DNA from: Larix kaempferi
Lineage: Eukaryota; Streptophyta; Pinopsida; Pinales; Pinaceae
Assembly: GCA_027924585.1 (NCBI GenBank)
Contig: BSBM01000321.1
Span: 2,741,001 to 2,805,000, forward strand
Direction: 5' to 3'
Length of the DNA: 64,000 bases
Shown here: positions 44,826 to 55,978 of the stretch, piece after piece
Position numbering within the stretch: the first letter of the stretch is position 1
Layout: the number at the start of each line of letters is the position of its first letter
Position numbers and translations under genes: made by a program
The notes under the pieces: model-generated
The model's database searches: none
Seen by the model: the letters and a program-made list of their open reading frames with translations, nothing else
Told to the model about the DNA's origin: nothing

Positions 44826-46395
44826 TGTAATACCCCAATTTTGAACCCTTAGGCAATATTGGCTCTAATGTAAATATTGTAAATACGCGATGTATGTTTC
44901 CCTAGCGTGGAGCTCAAGGCCAAGGCCCCGCTAGTTTATGCTCGGATTTTATTTAAATTAGACACGCTTGATATTTTGTTACCCACGTGCTATTAAGCCA
45001 TGGGATATTGTAAATTGATGTAAATGTTTAATATTGAAATAAAATACCAAAAACTGGCTATGGAGGCAACGAATGAGAAGGGGCCACGTGTTTCCACTAG
45101 GGAGTGGTGAGGGGGCTATGGGATTAAACCCTAGGCTGCCATTTGTCATTATGAGAACCCATTGACTTCCCTAGGTGACATTAATGCCTGCTGTAAGAAG
45201 GTGGTTGAGATTTCAGCCCATGGCTTCAATGGAGCATGGGCAGCCCTGAAATTCGTATGGGTGGGCATGGGCTCTGATTGATTGGGCAAGAAGTCACTCA
45301 ACCTCATGGGAGGTTGCTTCATTCTCACCCCAGTCCATTGTGAAACTACCTAGCATCATTCCCATCCAAAAACGAGTGCCAGCAGTGAGGAAAACCAGAA
45401 TTCGCGACCTTGAGAGAACCCAGTTTTTGAAAGACCAAAAACGTCCAGATTTGGCATGGGACAGGGAAATCCAATGGGGGATCCAATAGCATGAACCTTG
45501 GGGCGAATTTGGGAGCATTAGCTACCCCGAAATCAATGGGAAAACCCCGTTTTTGCAGCTCAGAAAACGAGTGACGGATTTGAGTATTTGGTGAGCAGAA
45601 CAGAGAGAAATCAAGTTGGGATTGACTATGCAGAGGTTGGGTGTGCTTGATAAACCCAGTGAAGGCTAGGATCTCAAAGATCAGCAGCTGGACCTTTCTA
45701 TGCCCATCCTGAAGAGCACTGGAGGGAAGAGTTGCCTGAGGGACTGGGTAACAGAGAAGGGGATCTTCCTTGTGTTGGATGTGGTAGGTAATGTGGGTGC
45801 CTAACTGTTGAGTTCACTTGAGATGCCTGTAGCTCTGTGGTTGAGCTCACTGGCTTAGCACTACCCTCCTCTATCTGCTTGGATGCTTGACTGAAGCCAT
45901 GGCTATGAGTGAACCCAGCTAGTCCTCCTTAGTGGATACACGGCCCAGCTCGGGGGTGACCTCTCAGCTGAAAGAACACAAGCTGGACAGAGGTCTACGG
46001 TTGGGAGGAACGTTGACCTTCCATAGCCAGTCGTTTGGACCATTACAGTTCAAGATGAGTAATCTGTGATTTAATTTATATACAGTATGTGTTTTGCAAT
46101 GCATTCATGATTAATGGAATGAAAGGCGTCATGTTTTATGCAGTATAATAAATTGTCCATGATTGATGAAATTAATGACTGCTACATGGTTGATATGTGT
46201 ATGCTGAACGCATGAAGAAGTTGTATGCACATGTAATGTTTAGTTTCGGCTGTGTAGTTATTGAGTTTATGTCTGCACCCATAAGTTTTAAATTGCATGC
46301 GTTATGAGCCAAATTATTGGGGCTAAGCTTGCCATAAGCCCGTGTGTTGTTAACGTTTCCCTTCCTTGCACTTGATGATGGAAGGGGTCGTTACA
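44826..46395 (+). mobile_element. Solo LTR (1570 bp) of the gypsy-1 family with perfect target duplication
   Basis: TGTAATACCCC... to ...GGGGTCGTTACA, flanked by AACAA at 44821-44825 and 46396-46400. Shared blocks with the gypsy-1 LTR: GGAGCTCAAGGCCAAGGCCC near the start, TCTGTGGTTGAGCTCACTGG, GCCCAGCTCGGGGGTG and GGTCTACGGTTGGGAGGAAC near the end, in the same order. No internal sequence remains. Confidence 0.92.
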
Positions 46396-46400
46396 AACAA

Positions 46401-46892
46401 GACTTGGGTTCCGATTCAGGTGATGAAATGAAGATTGTAGCCGTTGGAGTACAAGGTAAAAATTCCTTTCATGCTAGTCCAAGTTCTACAAATGCATCTC
46501 AAGATAATGAAAGGAGAAGAAGTGAATTATTTCATATAATATTTGTATCTAAACACACAAAAATAGATACTCTTTTTTATCTGGGTTCTCAAGTTAATCT
46601 AATATCAGAAGCAGTTGTTAAGAGATTGGGTTTGAAAACAAGACCACATCCTAAGCCTTATACTCTTGGTTGGGTATGCGACAATGCAAAACTAAATGTC
46701 ACCAAGCAATGTAGGGTTAGATTTTCTATTGCTTCAAATTTTATAGATGAGATTAATTTGGATGTTGTTCATCTTGACATTTTTGGCACAGCTTTAGGAA
46801 GCCCTTTCGAAAAGAAGTCTTCTTATGACATGAGAAAAAATACCATCTCACAAAATATGGAGTGGAATACATTGTTTGAGCTCATAGTATGA
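46401..46892 (+). pseudogene. gypsy-2 aspartic protease region
   Basis: The frame carries RSELFHIIFVSKHTKIDTLF then YLGSQVNLISEAVVKRLGL. In family proteins this segment is the active site DSGSQ; here Asp-Ser has become Tyr-Leu, so the catalytic residue is lost. It continues with RVRFSIASNFIDEINLDVVH, typical of the retropepsin fold's later strands. The frame ends at 46892. Confidence 0.8.
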
Positions 46893-47035
46893 AGGTTAAA
46901 TACACTCTTGTTAGTGTAGGGTAGATGAAGAGACTCATTAACACTAATAAGAGGTTTATGCTCATGGTTGTGAGAGAAAAAGATGTCGATACATTTGATG
47001 CTTTCCAAGGTTGAGATCCCTCTCATAAGAAATAA

Positions 47036-47842
47036 ATGTTTGATATTGTTTCTAACTATGATGAGATCTTTCAGGAACCAAGTGGATTGCCTCGTAAGAG
47101 GGAGATTCAACATGAGATTCATCTTCAACAAGATGCCCCTCTTCCAAATGTGGGCATGTATAGGATGCCAGCTGTGGAAATGGCAGAGATTAAAAATCAT
47201 GTGCAAGACTTGTTGGACCAAGGAGTCATCAGGTCTAGTTCATCTCCATGTGGCTCTCCAATTGTGATGGTGTTAAAGAAAGATGGCACATGGTGGATGT
47301 GTGTTGATTATCAGGATCTCAACAAGATCATGGTGAAAAATAGATATCCTCTTCCTCATATCGATGATTTACTTGATCATTTAAAAGATGTTGTTTATTT
47401 CATTAAGTTGGATTTGTGTAGTGGCTACCATTAGATCAGGATTACAGAAAGTGATGTGTGGAAAACTGCTTTCAAAACCAAGCAAGCTCTATTTGAGTGG
47501 TTAGTAATGGCATTTGGGATTTGCAATGCCCTGGAAAATTTCATGCATGCAATGAATGATGTATTTAGACCATTCTTTTATGAATTTGTGATTGTATACT
47601 TAGATGATATTCTTATCTTCAACAAAACTTGGAAATATCATGTAGGGCATGTTAAGAAAGTGATAGATGTTTTTCAAAAGGAGAAATTGTATGTAAATTT
47701 GTCCAAATGTGAATTTGGAAAAACTTATTTGGTATACTTGGGTCATGTTGTAGGAGGAGGACAATTGAAGGTTGATCCTTCCAAAGTTGAAGTAAATGTA
47801 AATTGGCCTAATCCTACAACTGCAACATAAGTAAGAAGCTTC
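47036..47842 (+). pseudogene. gypsy-2 reverse transcriptase
   Basis: One frame carries the RVT_1 domain of gypsy type: REIQHEIHLQQDAPLPNVGM, SSSSPCGSPIVMVLKKDGTW, CVDYQDLNKIMVKNRYPLPH, FIKLDLCSGYH (motif A Asp present), LFEWLVMAFGICNALENFM and VIVYLDDILIF (motif C intact). In-frame stops at 47432-47434 (TAG directly after GYH, where Gln is usual) and 47828-47830 (TAA) interrupt it without loss of frame. Confidence 0.92.
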
Positions 47843-48673
47843 TTGGGAGCAGTTCAGTATTGGAGAATATTCCTAGATAAATTCTCCTTCATTGCATCTC
47901 CTTTACATGCCTTGACTAGTGTGAAGAAAGCATTTCAATGGGGAGGAAAGCAGAAAAAATTCTTTGATACCTTGAAAGAGAATATCAGCACAGCACCAGT
48001 GCTAGCCTTGCCAGACCTTCAACAGCCATTTGAGATTGAGACTAATGTTAGTGGTTATTCCATGGGAGAAGTATTGATGCAACATCGTAAGCCTATTTGT
48101 TACCACTCAGAAATTTTTTCTCAAGTTGTTTCCAGTTATCCCACATATGACAAAGAGTTGTATGCATTGGTGCAAAGTGTCAAAAAGTGGAAACACTACT
48201 TGATCGGTAAGGAGACTATCATTCATACAAATCACCAACCCTTACAGTACCTCTAGTCACGGACCAAGCTACCACAATCTAGTCATTATAGATGGATGGG
48301 TTTTATTCAATAGTTTCATTTGGTAATTAAGAACAAGAAGGGTAAAAGTAAAAAAGTGGAAGATATGTTTTCTAGACCTCCTATTTCTGCATCTATCATT
48401 TTGAAAAATTCTTCTTTATATCATGATAGCTATGTTGAACAATATGCTACTAATGAGGATTTTAAATATGTTTATGAGAAGCTAACCCATGGTGCACAAG
48501 TGGAGAACTATTGTTTGCAGAGCAAGTTACTCTACTATCTTAGCAAGCTATGTATTCTTGCCATTGAAAGAGTCCATGTAATTCGAAAATCTCAAACTTC
48601 TCTTGTATCTAGGCATTTTGGGGTAGTTAAAACTATGACTCATTTGCAAAGGATTTGTTATTTGCCTAGATGA
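47843..48673 (+). pseudogene. gypsy-2 RNase H and connection to integrase
   Basis: Same frame as the reverse transcriptase. VRSFLGAVQYWRIFL precedes the RNase H-like domain: FEIETNVSGYSMGEVLMQHR (the first catalytic Asp is Asn here), CYHSEIFSQVVSSYPTYDKE and IIHTNHQPLQYL. A TAG at 48254-48256 is followed in frame by KSKKVEDMFSRPP (family: ADALSR-like) and the integrase zinc-finger front (SLVSRHFGVVKTMTHLQRIC). Confidence 0.88.
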
Positions 48674-49853
48674 AATAAATTGTAACCAAGTATGTAAAGG
48701 GGTGTGTGATGTGCTCTACTTGTAAGCCCACTAATATAAAAATGGGATTGTACTCAACACTTCTTGTTCCTTCTCATCCTTGGGAGAGTATCTCCACGGA
48801 TTTTGTAGGGGGTTGCCTATGTCAAAATGAGGTCATGACTACTTGTATGTAATAGAGGATAGGTTTATCAAGATGTGTATCTTGATGCCATGTAAAAATC
48901 AAATCACTACTGATCAAACTGCTCATATTTTCTTTTAGCATGTATGGGTCCACTTTGGACTTCCCACATCCATTATCTTGAATTAGGATTCTTGATTCCT
49001 TGGAGAGTTTTGGACAAGCTTATGGAGAATGGTGGACACAAAGATGAAGAGGAGTACTACCTTCCATCCACAGACCGACAGAAAAACAGAGGTGGTCAAT
49101 AGAACAGTGGTTCATTTTCTCCGAGGTTACTGCAGCAAACATCCTAACTTGTGGGATGATCAGATACAATATGTTCTGTGTGTCTACAACCGAGCCTTGC
49201 ACTCTATCACTAAGATTTCACCACTTGAGACATGTTTTGGGTATCTACCTAAGACTATGTTGGACTTGACATATTGGAAAGATGTCGACTCAAGTGAGTC
49301 AAGATATGAAGACAAATCCCGCAATTTCATTTAGAGGATTCAACAAGTAGTGTAGGAACAATTGGAAAAGAGACAGGCATAATAAAAATCCTTCCATGAC
49401 AAGAACATAGTATATCATCAGTTCCAATTTGGAGATCAAGTGTGGCTTCACATCAGCAAATATAGGTTGAAGGGTGAAGGAAAGAAGCTCAATCCCATCA
49501 AATATGGACCCTTCACCATCTTGAAAAATATTGGCACAAATGCTTTCCACCTAGATCTACCACCATATATGTTGATATATTTAGTTGTGAATGTGGAGAA
49601 CCTGAAACTTTATGAGCCTCCATTGATCATGGATCAAAGGGAGACTGTTTCAGTACCATCAATGGATGAGTTTGCTCCTGAATACTTGGACGAGTTGAAA
49701 GAATATGTAATCCTGGACAAACGAACAAGGAATTCATGCAGGGGTGATGTTGAATATCTTCGAGTGGGTATTAAAGGCACAAATCCAAGAAAATCATGGT
49801 GGATCGAGAAGGGGAAAGTGAAGGAGCAATTACCTCACCTATCTATTGACTGA
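48674..49853 (+). pseudogene. gypsy-2 integrase
   Basis: The HHCC second half is present as CSTCKPTNIK (48712-48740) and the first core Asp as ESISTDFVGG, in frames that shift several times. From 49029 the core end reads TTFHPQTDRKTEVVNRTVVH, with the catalytic Glu, then WDDQIQYVLCVYNRALHSIT and ISPLETCFGYLPK. The C-terminal part at 49440-49853 has GEGKKLNPIKYGPFTILKNI, a GPY/F-type module. No chromodomain is visible. The TGA after SID comes shortly before the purine tract. Confidence 0.87.
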
Positions 49854-49879
49854 AAGTCTTTTGGAGGCCCAAAAGCCTC

Positions 49880-50561
49880 TCAATGGGGAGGAATAATCCA
49901 GGAGGATCTATAAAGGCCTAAAATCTCATAAAAATGGCACCAACTTAAATATCTTGTCCAGACTATTCCAACACCATTTGAATCTCGTCAAATGGGATCC
50001 AGATGAAAAAGATATTCAACTTTGAAGTTTCGGCAAGACAGTATGTTTAAAGTGTGCAGAGTGGAAAAAGGTGTCACACGGAACCATTGAAAGGGTTCCA
50101 CATGGCCTATACAATGCTTATGTGGTATCCCTCCATGATGGCACATGGCAGGTTGACAGGATTGGCATGGACCAGTATTATTGCTACACAAGTCACAGAT
50201 GGAGTGTCGATTTTGCAGGTGACATGGCCCATTCCTAGAGAAACACGTGGACGAGTCATATGGTGACACATATTATCCCAGGATGAGCCAAAATAGGCCG
50301 CAAGGCTAGATTGAATGCCATGAGACTCAAACTTGTAACCTCCGCCAACAAACTCCAACAACTTAACCATTGTACCATGGGGTTCATTTTGTTATGGAAA
50401 TGGGGAATATGGTATTTGTGTTGAATGGTGGCAGAGTTAATCGAAAGGGAGAGTGGGATCCTGTGGGTTTGACCCCGTGTCTCCCAAACCATATATATAT
50501 TGTAACCGTATATCATATGCGCCAAAAAACAGCGTAAATAACCTTCCAACCATATGTTAAC
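49880..50561 (+). repeat. gypsy-2 polypurine tract and truncated 3' LTR
   Basis: AATGGGGAGGAA immediately precedes TAATCCAGGAGGATC at 49894 (the 5' LTR begins TGATCC). The copy is colinear with the 5' LTR until CATATGTTAAC at 50551-50561, where gypsy-3 begins. It lacks the microsatellite block of the 5' LTR. Confidence 0.88.
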
Positions 50562-51574
50562 TGATGCAGGAGCATCGGGGCTTAGGCAGAGCAGTCAGAG
50601 ATGATCGACAAGAGAAGGCCGACCAAAGGGAGTGCCGATGAGCACTCGTGCGGAAGAGTAAATTGTATATACAAGTCAATAAGTCATGCAGGAGATGTCG
50701 AGGTATGTCGAAAAAATGTCTAAGTCGAGAGTCAACATGTTTAAGGTCGACAGATGACAGATTTGTAGCGGAGGCATCGAGGGTCGACATGTTGTCGAAC
50801 CACGACTCCGACAGGTTTGGACATCAGCTAAGTGAGGAGGAAGGGGAGGACTAGTGAAGCCTTAGATGTGAAAGGAAGCCAACGGATATGTCGAAGGCTG
50901 ATAGAAGACAGTATGGTTGAGGTGGTGATAGGACCGACTACTGTAGTAGTGTCAGGAGGACGCGCAAAAATTCAAGGAGAGTACTTGGTAGCCGTTCGGG
51001 GTTGCTAAGGAAGTTATGAGTAGTTATTGAAAGTGGTTGAAGACGCGCCAGATGTAGCCACAGGTGGAGGTTATGTAGCATGGCAATAGTGTTGACAATT
51101 GCAGGTCTGCAGGATCAGGGAGATCGACGGACAGAGGAAGCATGTCTCGGGAAGAGCAGCAACAGGGTAGAAGGCGAGGGGACTTGGATCAGTGGGATCA
51201 GTCACTCAGGAAGGAGAGATGAGTTTTATCAATAGAGGATCGAGAGCAGAGTTCAGGAAGTGGATTTGTAGATTGGATAGGACAGTCAAACATATACCGA
51301 GTGCAGGAAGATCGAACCATAGCTTAGAGCTCTACAGTGAACCAGGAGAGGGTGAAGATCGACACACTAAGAGAGAACACAGTTACTTTTGTATTGTAAT
51401 AGGCTGAGGCTGACATAATTAGTTGTTTTACATTCCTTTTATTCCACATTGTAACTGATTGATTTGAAGTAATAGAAGCTAGCTTCTAGCATCCTATTTA
51501 CATCTTGTTTATGTGAACGTGTGTGTTGTGTGTAATTGTTAAGCAAGAACCCTTGTCGGGGTGTCCTTGCGTTA
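50562..51574 (+). repeat. gypsy-3 5' LTR (about 1.01 kb)
   Basis: Starts TGATGCAGGAGCATCGGGG at the break in the gypsy-2 LTR. The end is placed at GCGTTA just before AG and the primer site; the duplicated unit downstream reads GCATCA there, which would mirror the TGATGC start. Only one LTR is visible, so the ends rest on these signals. Confidence 0.72.
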
Positions 51575-51721
51575 AGTGGTATCATAGCGGGAAGAGAATC
51601 TTGCGAATAGAAAGGTGGTGATACCAACTTACCTTGCATCAAGTGGTATTAGAGCTATAAGAGAATCCTGTGAACATAAAGGCGATGATATCAACCTGAC
51701 TATGTCAAGTGGTATCAGCAG
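51567..51721 (+). repeat. Triplicated LTR-end/primer-site unit of gypsy-3 (67-bp period)
   Basis: TGGTATCATAGC at 51577-51588, TGGTATTAGAGC at 51644-51655 and TGGTATCAGCAG at 51710-51721 are spaced 67 and 66 bp. Each is preceded by an AAG and an LTR-end-like word (TTGCGTTAAG, TTGCATCAAG, TATGTCAAG), and the first two are followed by AGAGAATC and GATGATAYCAAC-like text. Only one primer site is expected. Confidence 0.9.
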
Positions 51722-52281
51722 TGGAAGTGAATCCAATGTGCAAGTGCGCTGAACATCTCCAGCTACGGTTGGGTAGAGTTGTATATGACTTGTGAAAGTC
51801 AAGTTTCGATTGGACGAGTGGGAGTTTCAGCTGAGGTTGAAAAATGCTCACATAGGTGTTAATGTCCAAGGAGTTCGATGAAGAGTGCGTGGCGCAGCAA
51901 TCACAGTTGATCGTGAGATGTTTGACGAATGCGTGCGAACAATACGAATCCTGACTAATGGAGTAGCAGTGATCAAAGAAAGCCAAAGGCGTGGTTGTAT
52001 TCCTAATGCGTTATACCATAGCTACGAGGAGGTTGAAGAGGTGGAAGCATGGGAAGTAGCAGGAGAAGAACCATAATACAAACTGATCAATCTATTGTCA
52101 GAGATGAGAGGTCGGACAAAGAAAGATGTACGTACCTACTCAAAAAGTTTGGATCTAGAAGACTTGATTGACTGGTTCAGATAAATGGAGAAATACTTCG
52201 ACATAGAGCAGATCGAGGATCCTAAACTGGTTGATAGTGCATGTTTGAGGTTGAAGGGTCATGCCTCATTGTGGTGGGACA
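51722..52281 (+). pseudogene. gypsy-3 gag, 5' part
   Basis: Frames read MRGAAITVDREMFDECVRTI, then SKSLDLEDLIDWFR, MEKYFDIEQIEDPKLVDSAC and LRLKGHASLWWD, the opening of a gypsy capsid domain. copia-3 interrupts it at 52282 directly after WWD. The start codon is not clear. Confidence 0.8.
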
Positions 52282-52959
52282 TGTGAAATTTTCAATTACT
52301 AGGAACTAGATTCATAAGACAATTTCACCATGGAATATTTTAGACAATGAGAGAAGAAGAATAGAGAGAATAAATTATGGCAAACACTCTGTATCTTATT
52401 CATTGATATTTTAACACTATATAATACATCCTCCATGGAGAAAATCAAATTGCTTTGAAGCAAAATGGAAGAGCAAAAAGAAAAGGCTTAGAAAAGACAA
52501 AAAAATGCTTTAGGTGGCAAAAGCAGTTTCCAAAACTATGCTAGAGGCTCATGAATTTGGCAAGTATGGTATGGCAGCTCATGAGTGAGGTAAATAAAAT
52601 GTAATGATGGCTTTAGAAGGTTAGATATGATGTGGAGGTCGAATTGGTCAAGTGGGAAAAGATTCCAAGTAAACTAGCTTTATCTTTTCCACTACAAAGC
52701 AGAAAAAACAGGACAAAGCTAACTAAAACTGGATAGTGTCTCTCTAATTCAGGAATGGAATAAAATTAGACAGAATCCAAGGAAATCTTATCCAAAATCT
52801 ATCCAAATTCGTTTTTGAGAATGAGGATAGCATGTGGTCCACTAAAAGACAAAACTGGCCTATTCTACCTAGTCAAAACTCAGAAAATTAATCATAAATG
52901 ATTAATTAATTTTATCCTAAGTCTAGAATGACATAGTGGGTTTTTTAAATGTTCCAACA
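52282..52959 (-). repeat. copia-3 3' LTR (678 bp)
   Basis: Plus strand TGTGAAATTTTCAATTAC... to ...AAATGTTCCAACA. I count nine differences from the right LTR in the first 195 bases or so. Confidence 0.94.
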
Positions 52960-53465
52960 CCCCCCCCTTAAGCTTGACTTTATGTGATGGGAATTAGAAA
53001 AATATCAGAAATATAGGGCCCAAGCAACAAGGCTTATGGTCACCCCAATACAAAAATAACTAGTCCATGTAAACCGAGGAAACGGGGGAAAACCTCATGG
53101 GAACAAAACCCTCCCTCAAAAATGGACATGCTTGATGTATTCATACTGTCATGTTGCTCATTTGAATGAGCTGAATGAGTTGAATGGGATGCTTCTGAGT
53201 AACTGACTTGATGAAGAGATTGTGGATGTCATGATCATGCATCATTGCATCGATGTTGTGTAGCAAGAACCATGTGTTGAAGCTCTATGAAGTTCATCTT
53301 CTGATGATGGAGGAGCATCAAATGAATTTTTCTTGCTGCTATAACATACATAATCAAATCTGAAAACATAATCAATGATGGAAGGAATATCTATGCATAC
53401 TCCTTACCAAGGAGAAACAATGAACTCAACAGGGTCAATTTCTTTTGTAGCTGCAATGTGGTGTA
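52960..53465 (-). other. copia-3 polypurine tract and 3' UTR
   Basis: The minus strand reads GCTTAAGGGGGGGG directly before the 3' LTR. The UTR includes a block (about 52990-53125) with AGGGCCC, GGTCACCCC, GGGGAAAACC and CCCTCCCTCAAAA that recurs next to the copia-4 purine tract (63608-63760). Confidence 0.85.
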
Positions 53466-55070
53466 CTAGTTCTTGTACTTCTCAAACTGATGTAGAACCT
53501 TTCTGATATTTAAAATTAGATCATGCAGCTCTGAAATATCAGAATTTAAGTCATATGGAGCAGCAACCAGTAAAGATGTGGAGTCTCCATGATCAAACAT
53601 AATTTCAGTAGAAAAAATTTGAGAAACTAGATCACCTGGATAGTTGAGCGAGCATGGAGAGTATGAGGAATTGAATTTTGAACCATGAGTGATGGGGTCA
53701 TGTCTAGATATGTGGAATATCAGTCCAAATAATGCCAAAACAATGGCTGTCCAACCAATGAAAGATATGAAAGACAAAAGTGCAATAGAGGCAAGTGACA
53801 CAGTGTAGGAAAACATAGAATTGTGTAGTTTCTTAACTAGAGAACTTGGGGTTTGTAGGGTCTTTTGTGCATCCAAAGGTTGAGAATATGATGTGGGATA
53901 TGTAATTACCTGCATATCAGACTGTAAATCATCTTCTAAATCAGAATCTAAAAGATTTGAATGATGGTGGAAAGACCTTTCAGAAGACAAGTCAGAAGCT
54001 AGTAAAAAATGACTAGTTTTGAGAGTAGACTTGGATGAACTAACTGAAGATTGTTCCAAGGAAGAGGTGGAGGTTTCTGATTCTGATATATCAAAATGTG
54101 AATCAATATCAGAGACATCAGAATTATATTTCACTCTAGCACTCAAAGCATAAACATTATTACCTTTGGAAGAGGCTTGGAGATAGAGTTCTTGTTCTAT
54201 AGCAACCTTGCCTTGTTCTTTCTTTGCAAAGTCAGGAACATCTATGTTATGCTCTTCAAGCATTTTGGCCATGATGTCCAATTTCTTCTTGATGCAAGAT
54301 TTATCTGGATGAGTGCCTTTGCAGTAATAAGAACACTTGGGATTCTCCTTCTTCATCTTCTTGGATTTGGAATCTCCATCAGAATCCTCTTCATCTGACA
54401 ATATCTTCTGTTTGGATTTGTAATTCTTGAAACTATTTGCTCCATGAGCAACAAGTGCAAAGTCTTTGGAGGGTGATTGATCCCTCATTTGGACTAGCTT
54501 GTCCTTTTCTTGAGTGAGCAAATCAATGAATGCATCGAAGGTTGGCATCTTCCACTTGGGAACTGCAAGTCTTGTAGAATGAAAAGTAGACACAAATATT
54601 GAGTATTCAGAGCTCAATTTTGACAGAATGGTAAGGATTAATTGCTCATCCTTCTTCTCTATACCACATTGCTTGAGTTGAAGCACTAGGTTCTTGAATT
54701 TTGAGATGAACTCCTCCATAGAATCCAAATTACTTGGACTAAGAGAGATCAGCTCAATCTCCAACAAATGACCTCTGAGCTCGTCCTATTTTCCAAAGAG
54801 AGACTCTAGCTTTGTCCACACTTCATTTGGAGTTGATAGAGAATCCATATGGAATAGAAGATCTGGAGATACAGAGAGACAAAGTAACCCATAAGCTTCA
54901 TCAAGCCTATTGAACCATTTGGATTTTAATGCAACATCTCTTGGCTCAGTTTCAAGCCCCATAGTGACTCTATACAATCCTTTGCTCTGAAGTTGGATGA
55001 TCATATGCGCCTTCTAGTCAAAAAAATTGAAGGGAGTGAGAGTCACAGCTTTGGATTGATTTTGCTCCAT
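53466..55070 (-). pseudogene. copia-3 Gag with a hydrophobic C-terminal segment
   Basis: The minus-strand frame starts at ATG 55068-55070 (MEQNQSKAVTLTPFNFFD) and ends at TAA 53466-53468, 534 codons with two in-frame TAGs (near 55016 and at 54786-54788) and no frameshift. Residues 1-200 give a UBN2-type capsid: WFNRLDEAYGLLCLSVSPDL, NEVWTKLESLFGK, KFKNLVLQLKQCGIEKKDEQ and SKLSSEYSIFVSTFHS. A zinc-knuckle-like CSYYCKGTHPDKSC follows (one residue off the CX2CX4HX4C spacing), then a Ser/Asp-rich stretch. Next comes a hydrophobic run of about 30 residues (VSLASIALLSFISFIGWTAI and on to LALFGLIF), then a 75-residue tail. No protease active site is present. Gag would form particles; the role of the hydrophobic segment is unknown, with a membrane anchor as one inference. 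Confidence 0.82.
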
Positions 55071-55138
55071 ACTGATGCGCTCCTAGTAATGGTAATACCT
55101 GCAAAAAACACTCTTGGAAATTGTTTTGAATCAAGCTA

Positions 55139-55150
55139 GCTCTGATACCA
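55139..55150 (-). promoter_or_regulatory. copia-3 primer binding site
   Basis: The minus strand reads TGGTATCAGAGC, directly adjoining the 5' LTR. Confidence 0.93.
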
Positions 55151-55829
55151 TGTGAAATTTTCAATTACTAGGAACTAGATTCATAAGACATTTTCACCAT
55201 GGAATATTTTAGACAATGAGAGAAGAAGAATAGAGAGAATAAATGATGGAAAACACTCTGTATCTTATTCATTGATATTGTAACAATATATAATACATCC
55301 TCCATGGAGAAAATCGAATTTCTTTGAAGCAATATGGAAAGAGCAAAAAGAAAAGGCTTAGAAAAGACAAAAAAACCCCTACGTGGCAAAAGCAGTTTCC
55401 AAAACTGTGCTAGAGGCTCACAAATTTGGAAAGTATGGTATGGCAGCTCATGAGTGAGATAAATGGAATGTAATGATGGCTTTAGAAGGTTAGATATGAT
55501 GTGGACGTTGAATTGGTCAAGTGGCAAAAGATTCCAAGTAAACTAGCTTTATCTTTTCCACTAGAAAGCATAAAAAAACAGGACAAAGCTAACTAAAACT
55601 GGATAGTGTCTTTCTAATTCAGGAATGGAATAAAATCAGACAGAATCCAAGGAAATCTTATCCAGAATCTATCAAAATTTGTTTTTGAGAATGAGGATAG
55701 CATGTGGTCCACTAAAAGACAAAACTGACCTATTCTACCTAGTCAAAACTCAGGAAATTAATCATAAATGATTAATTAATTTTATCCTAAATCTAGAATG
55801 ACATAGTGGGTTTTTTAAATGTTCCAACA
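55151..55829 (-). repeat. copia-3 5' LTR (679 bp)
   Basis: Colinear with the left LTR. This is the promoter copy for the minus-strand transcript. Confidence 0.94.
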
Positions 55830-55834
55830 AGACA

Positions 55835-55974
55835 ATGTGTAGGCTGACAGATTCAAGAAAGCCAAGAATAAAATCAAGTCTTGGGACAGGATGGTCTCCA
55901 AACTACAAGGGAATTTCTTGCCAGGTGAATATGTGATCCTTGTTCCGGAAGTTGTAGAACTTTCAACAAAAAAG
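55835..55974 (+). pseudogene. gypsy-3 gag, middle part
   Basis: Continues the capsid domain after copia-3: NKIKSWDRMVSKLQGNFLP and, in a shifted frame, SLFRKL and NFQQKR. The next expected residues (MTVKEYTEDFYRL) appear only at 58663, after the foldback element. Confidence 0.82.
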
Positions 55975-55978
55975 ATGA

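Larger units (their letters stand above)
42206..50561 (+). mobile_element. gypsy-2, decayed Ty3/gypsy element (3' LTR cut by gypsy-3)
   Basis: 5' LTR, PBS, gag, protease, reverse transcriptase, RNase H, integrase, purine tract and 3' LTR occur in the canonical gypsy order on the plus strand. Two later insertions affect it: the solo LTR 44826-46395 between gag and protease, and gypsy-3 starting at 50562 in the 3' LTR. Confidence 0.93.
52282..55829 (-). mobile_element. copia-3, gag-only Ty1/copia-like element (3548 bp)
   Basis: LTRs 52282-52959 and 55151-55829; flanks GGACA (52277-52281) and AGACA (55830-55834) form a target duplication with one mismatch. PBS abuts the right LTR and a G-run purine tract the left one, so it reads leftwards. 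The interior of 2191 bp holds one gag-like frame and no pol. Confidence 0.93.
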
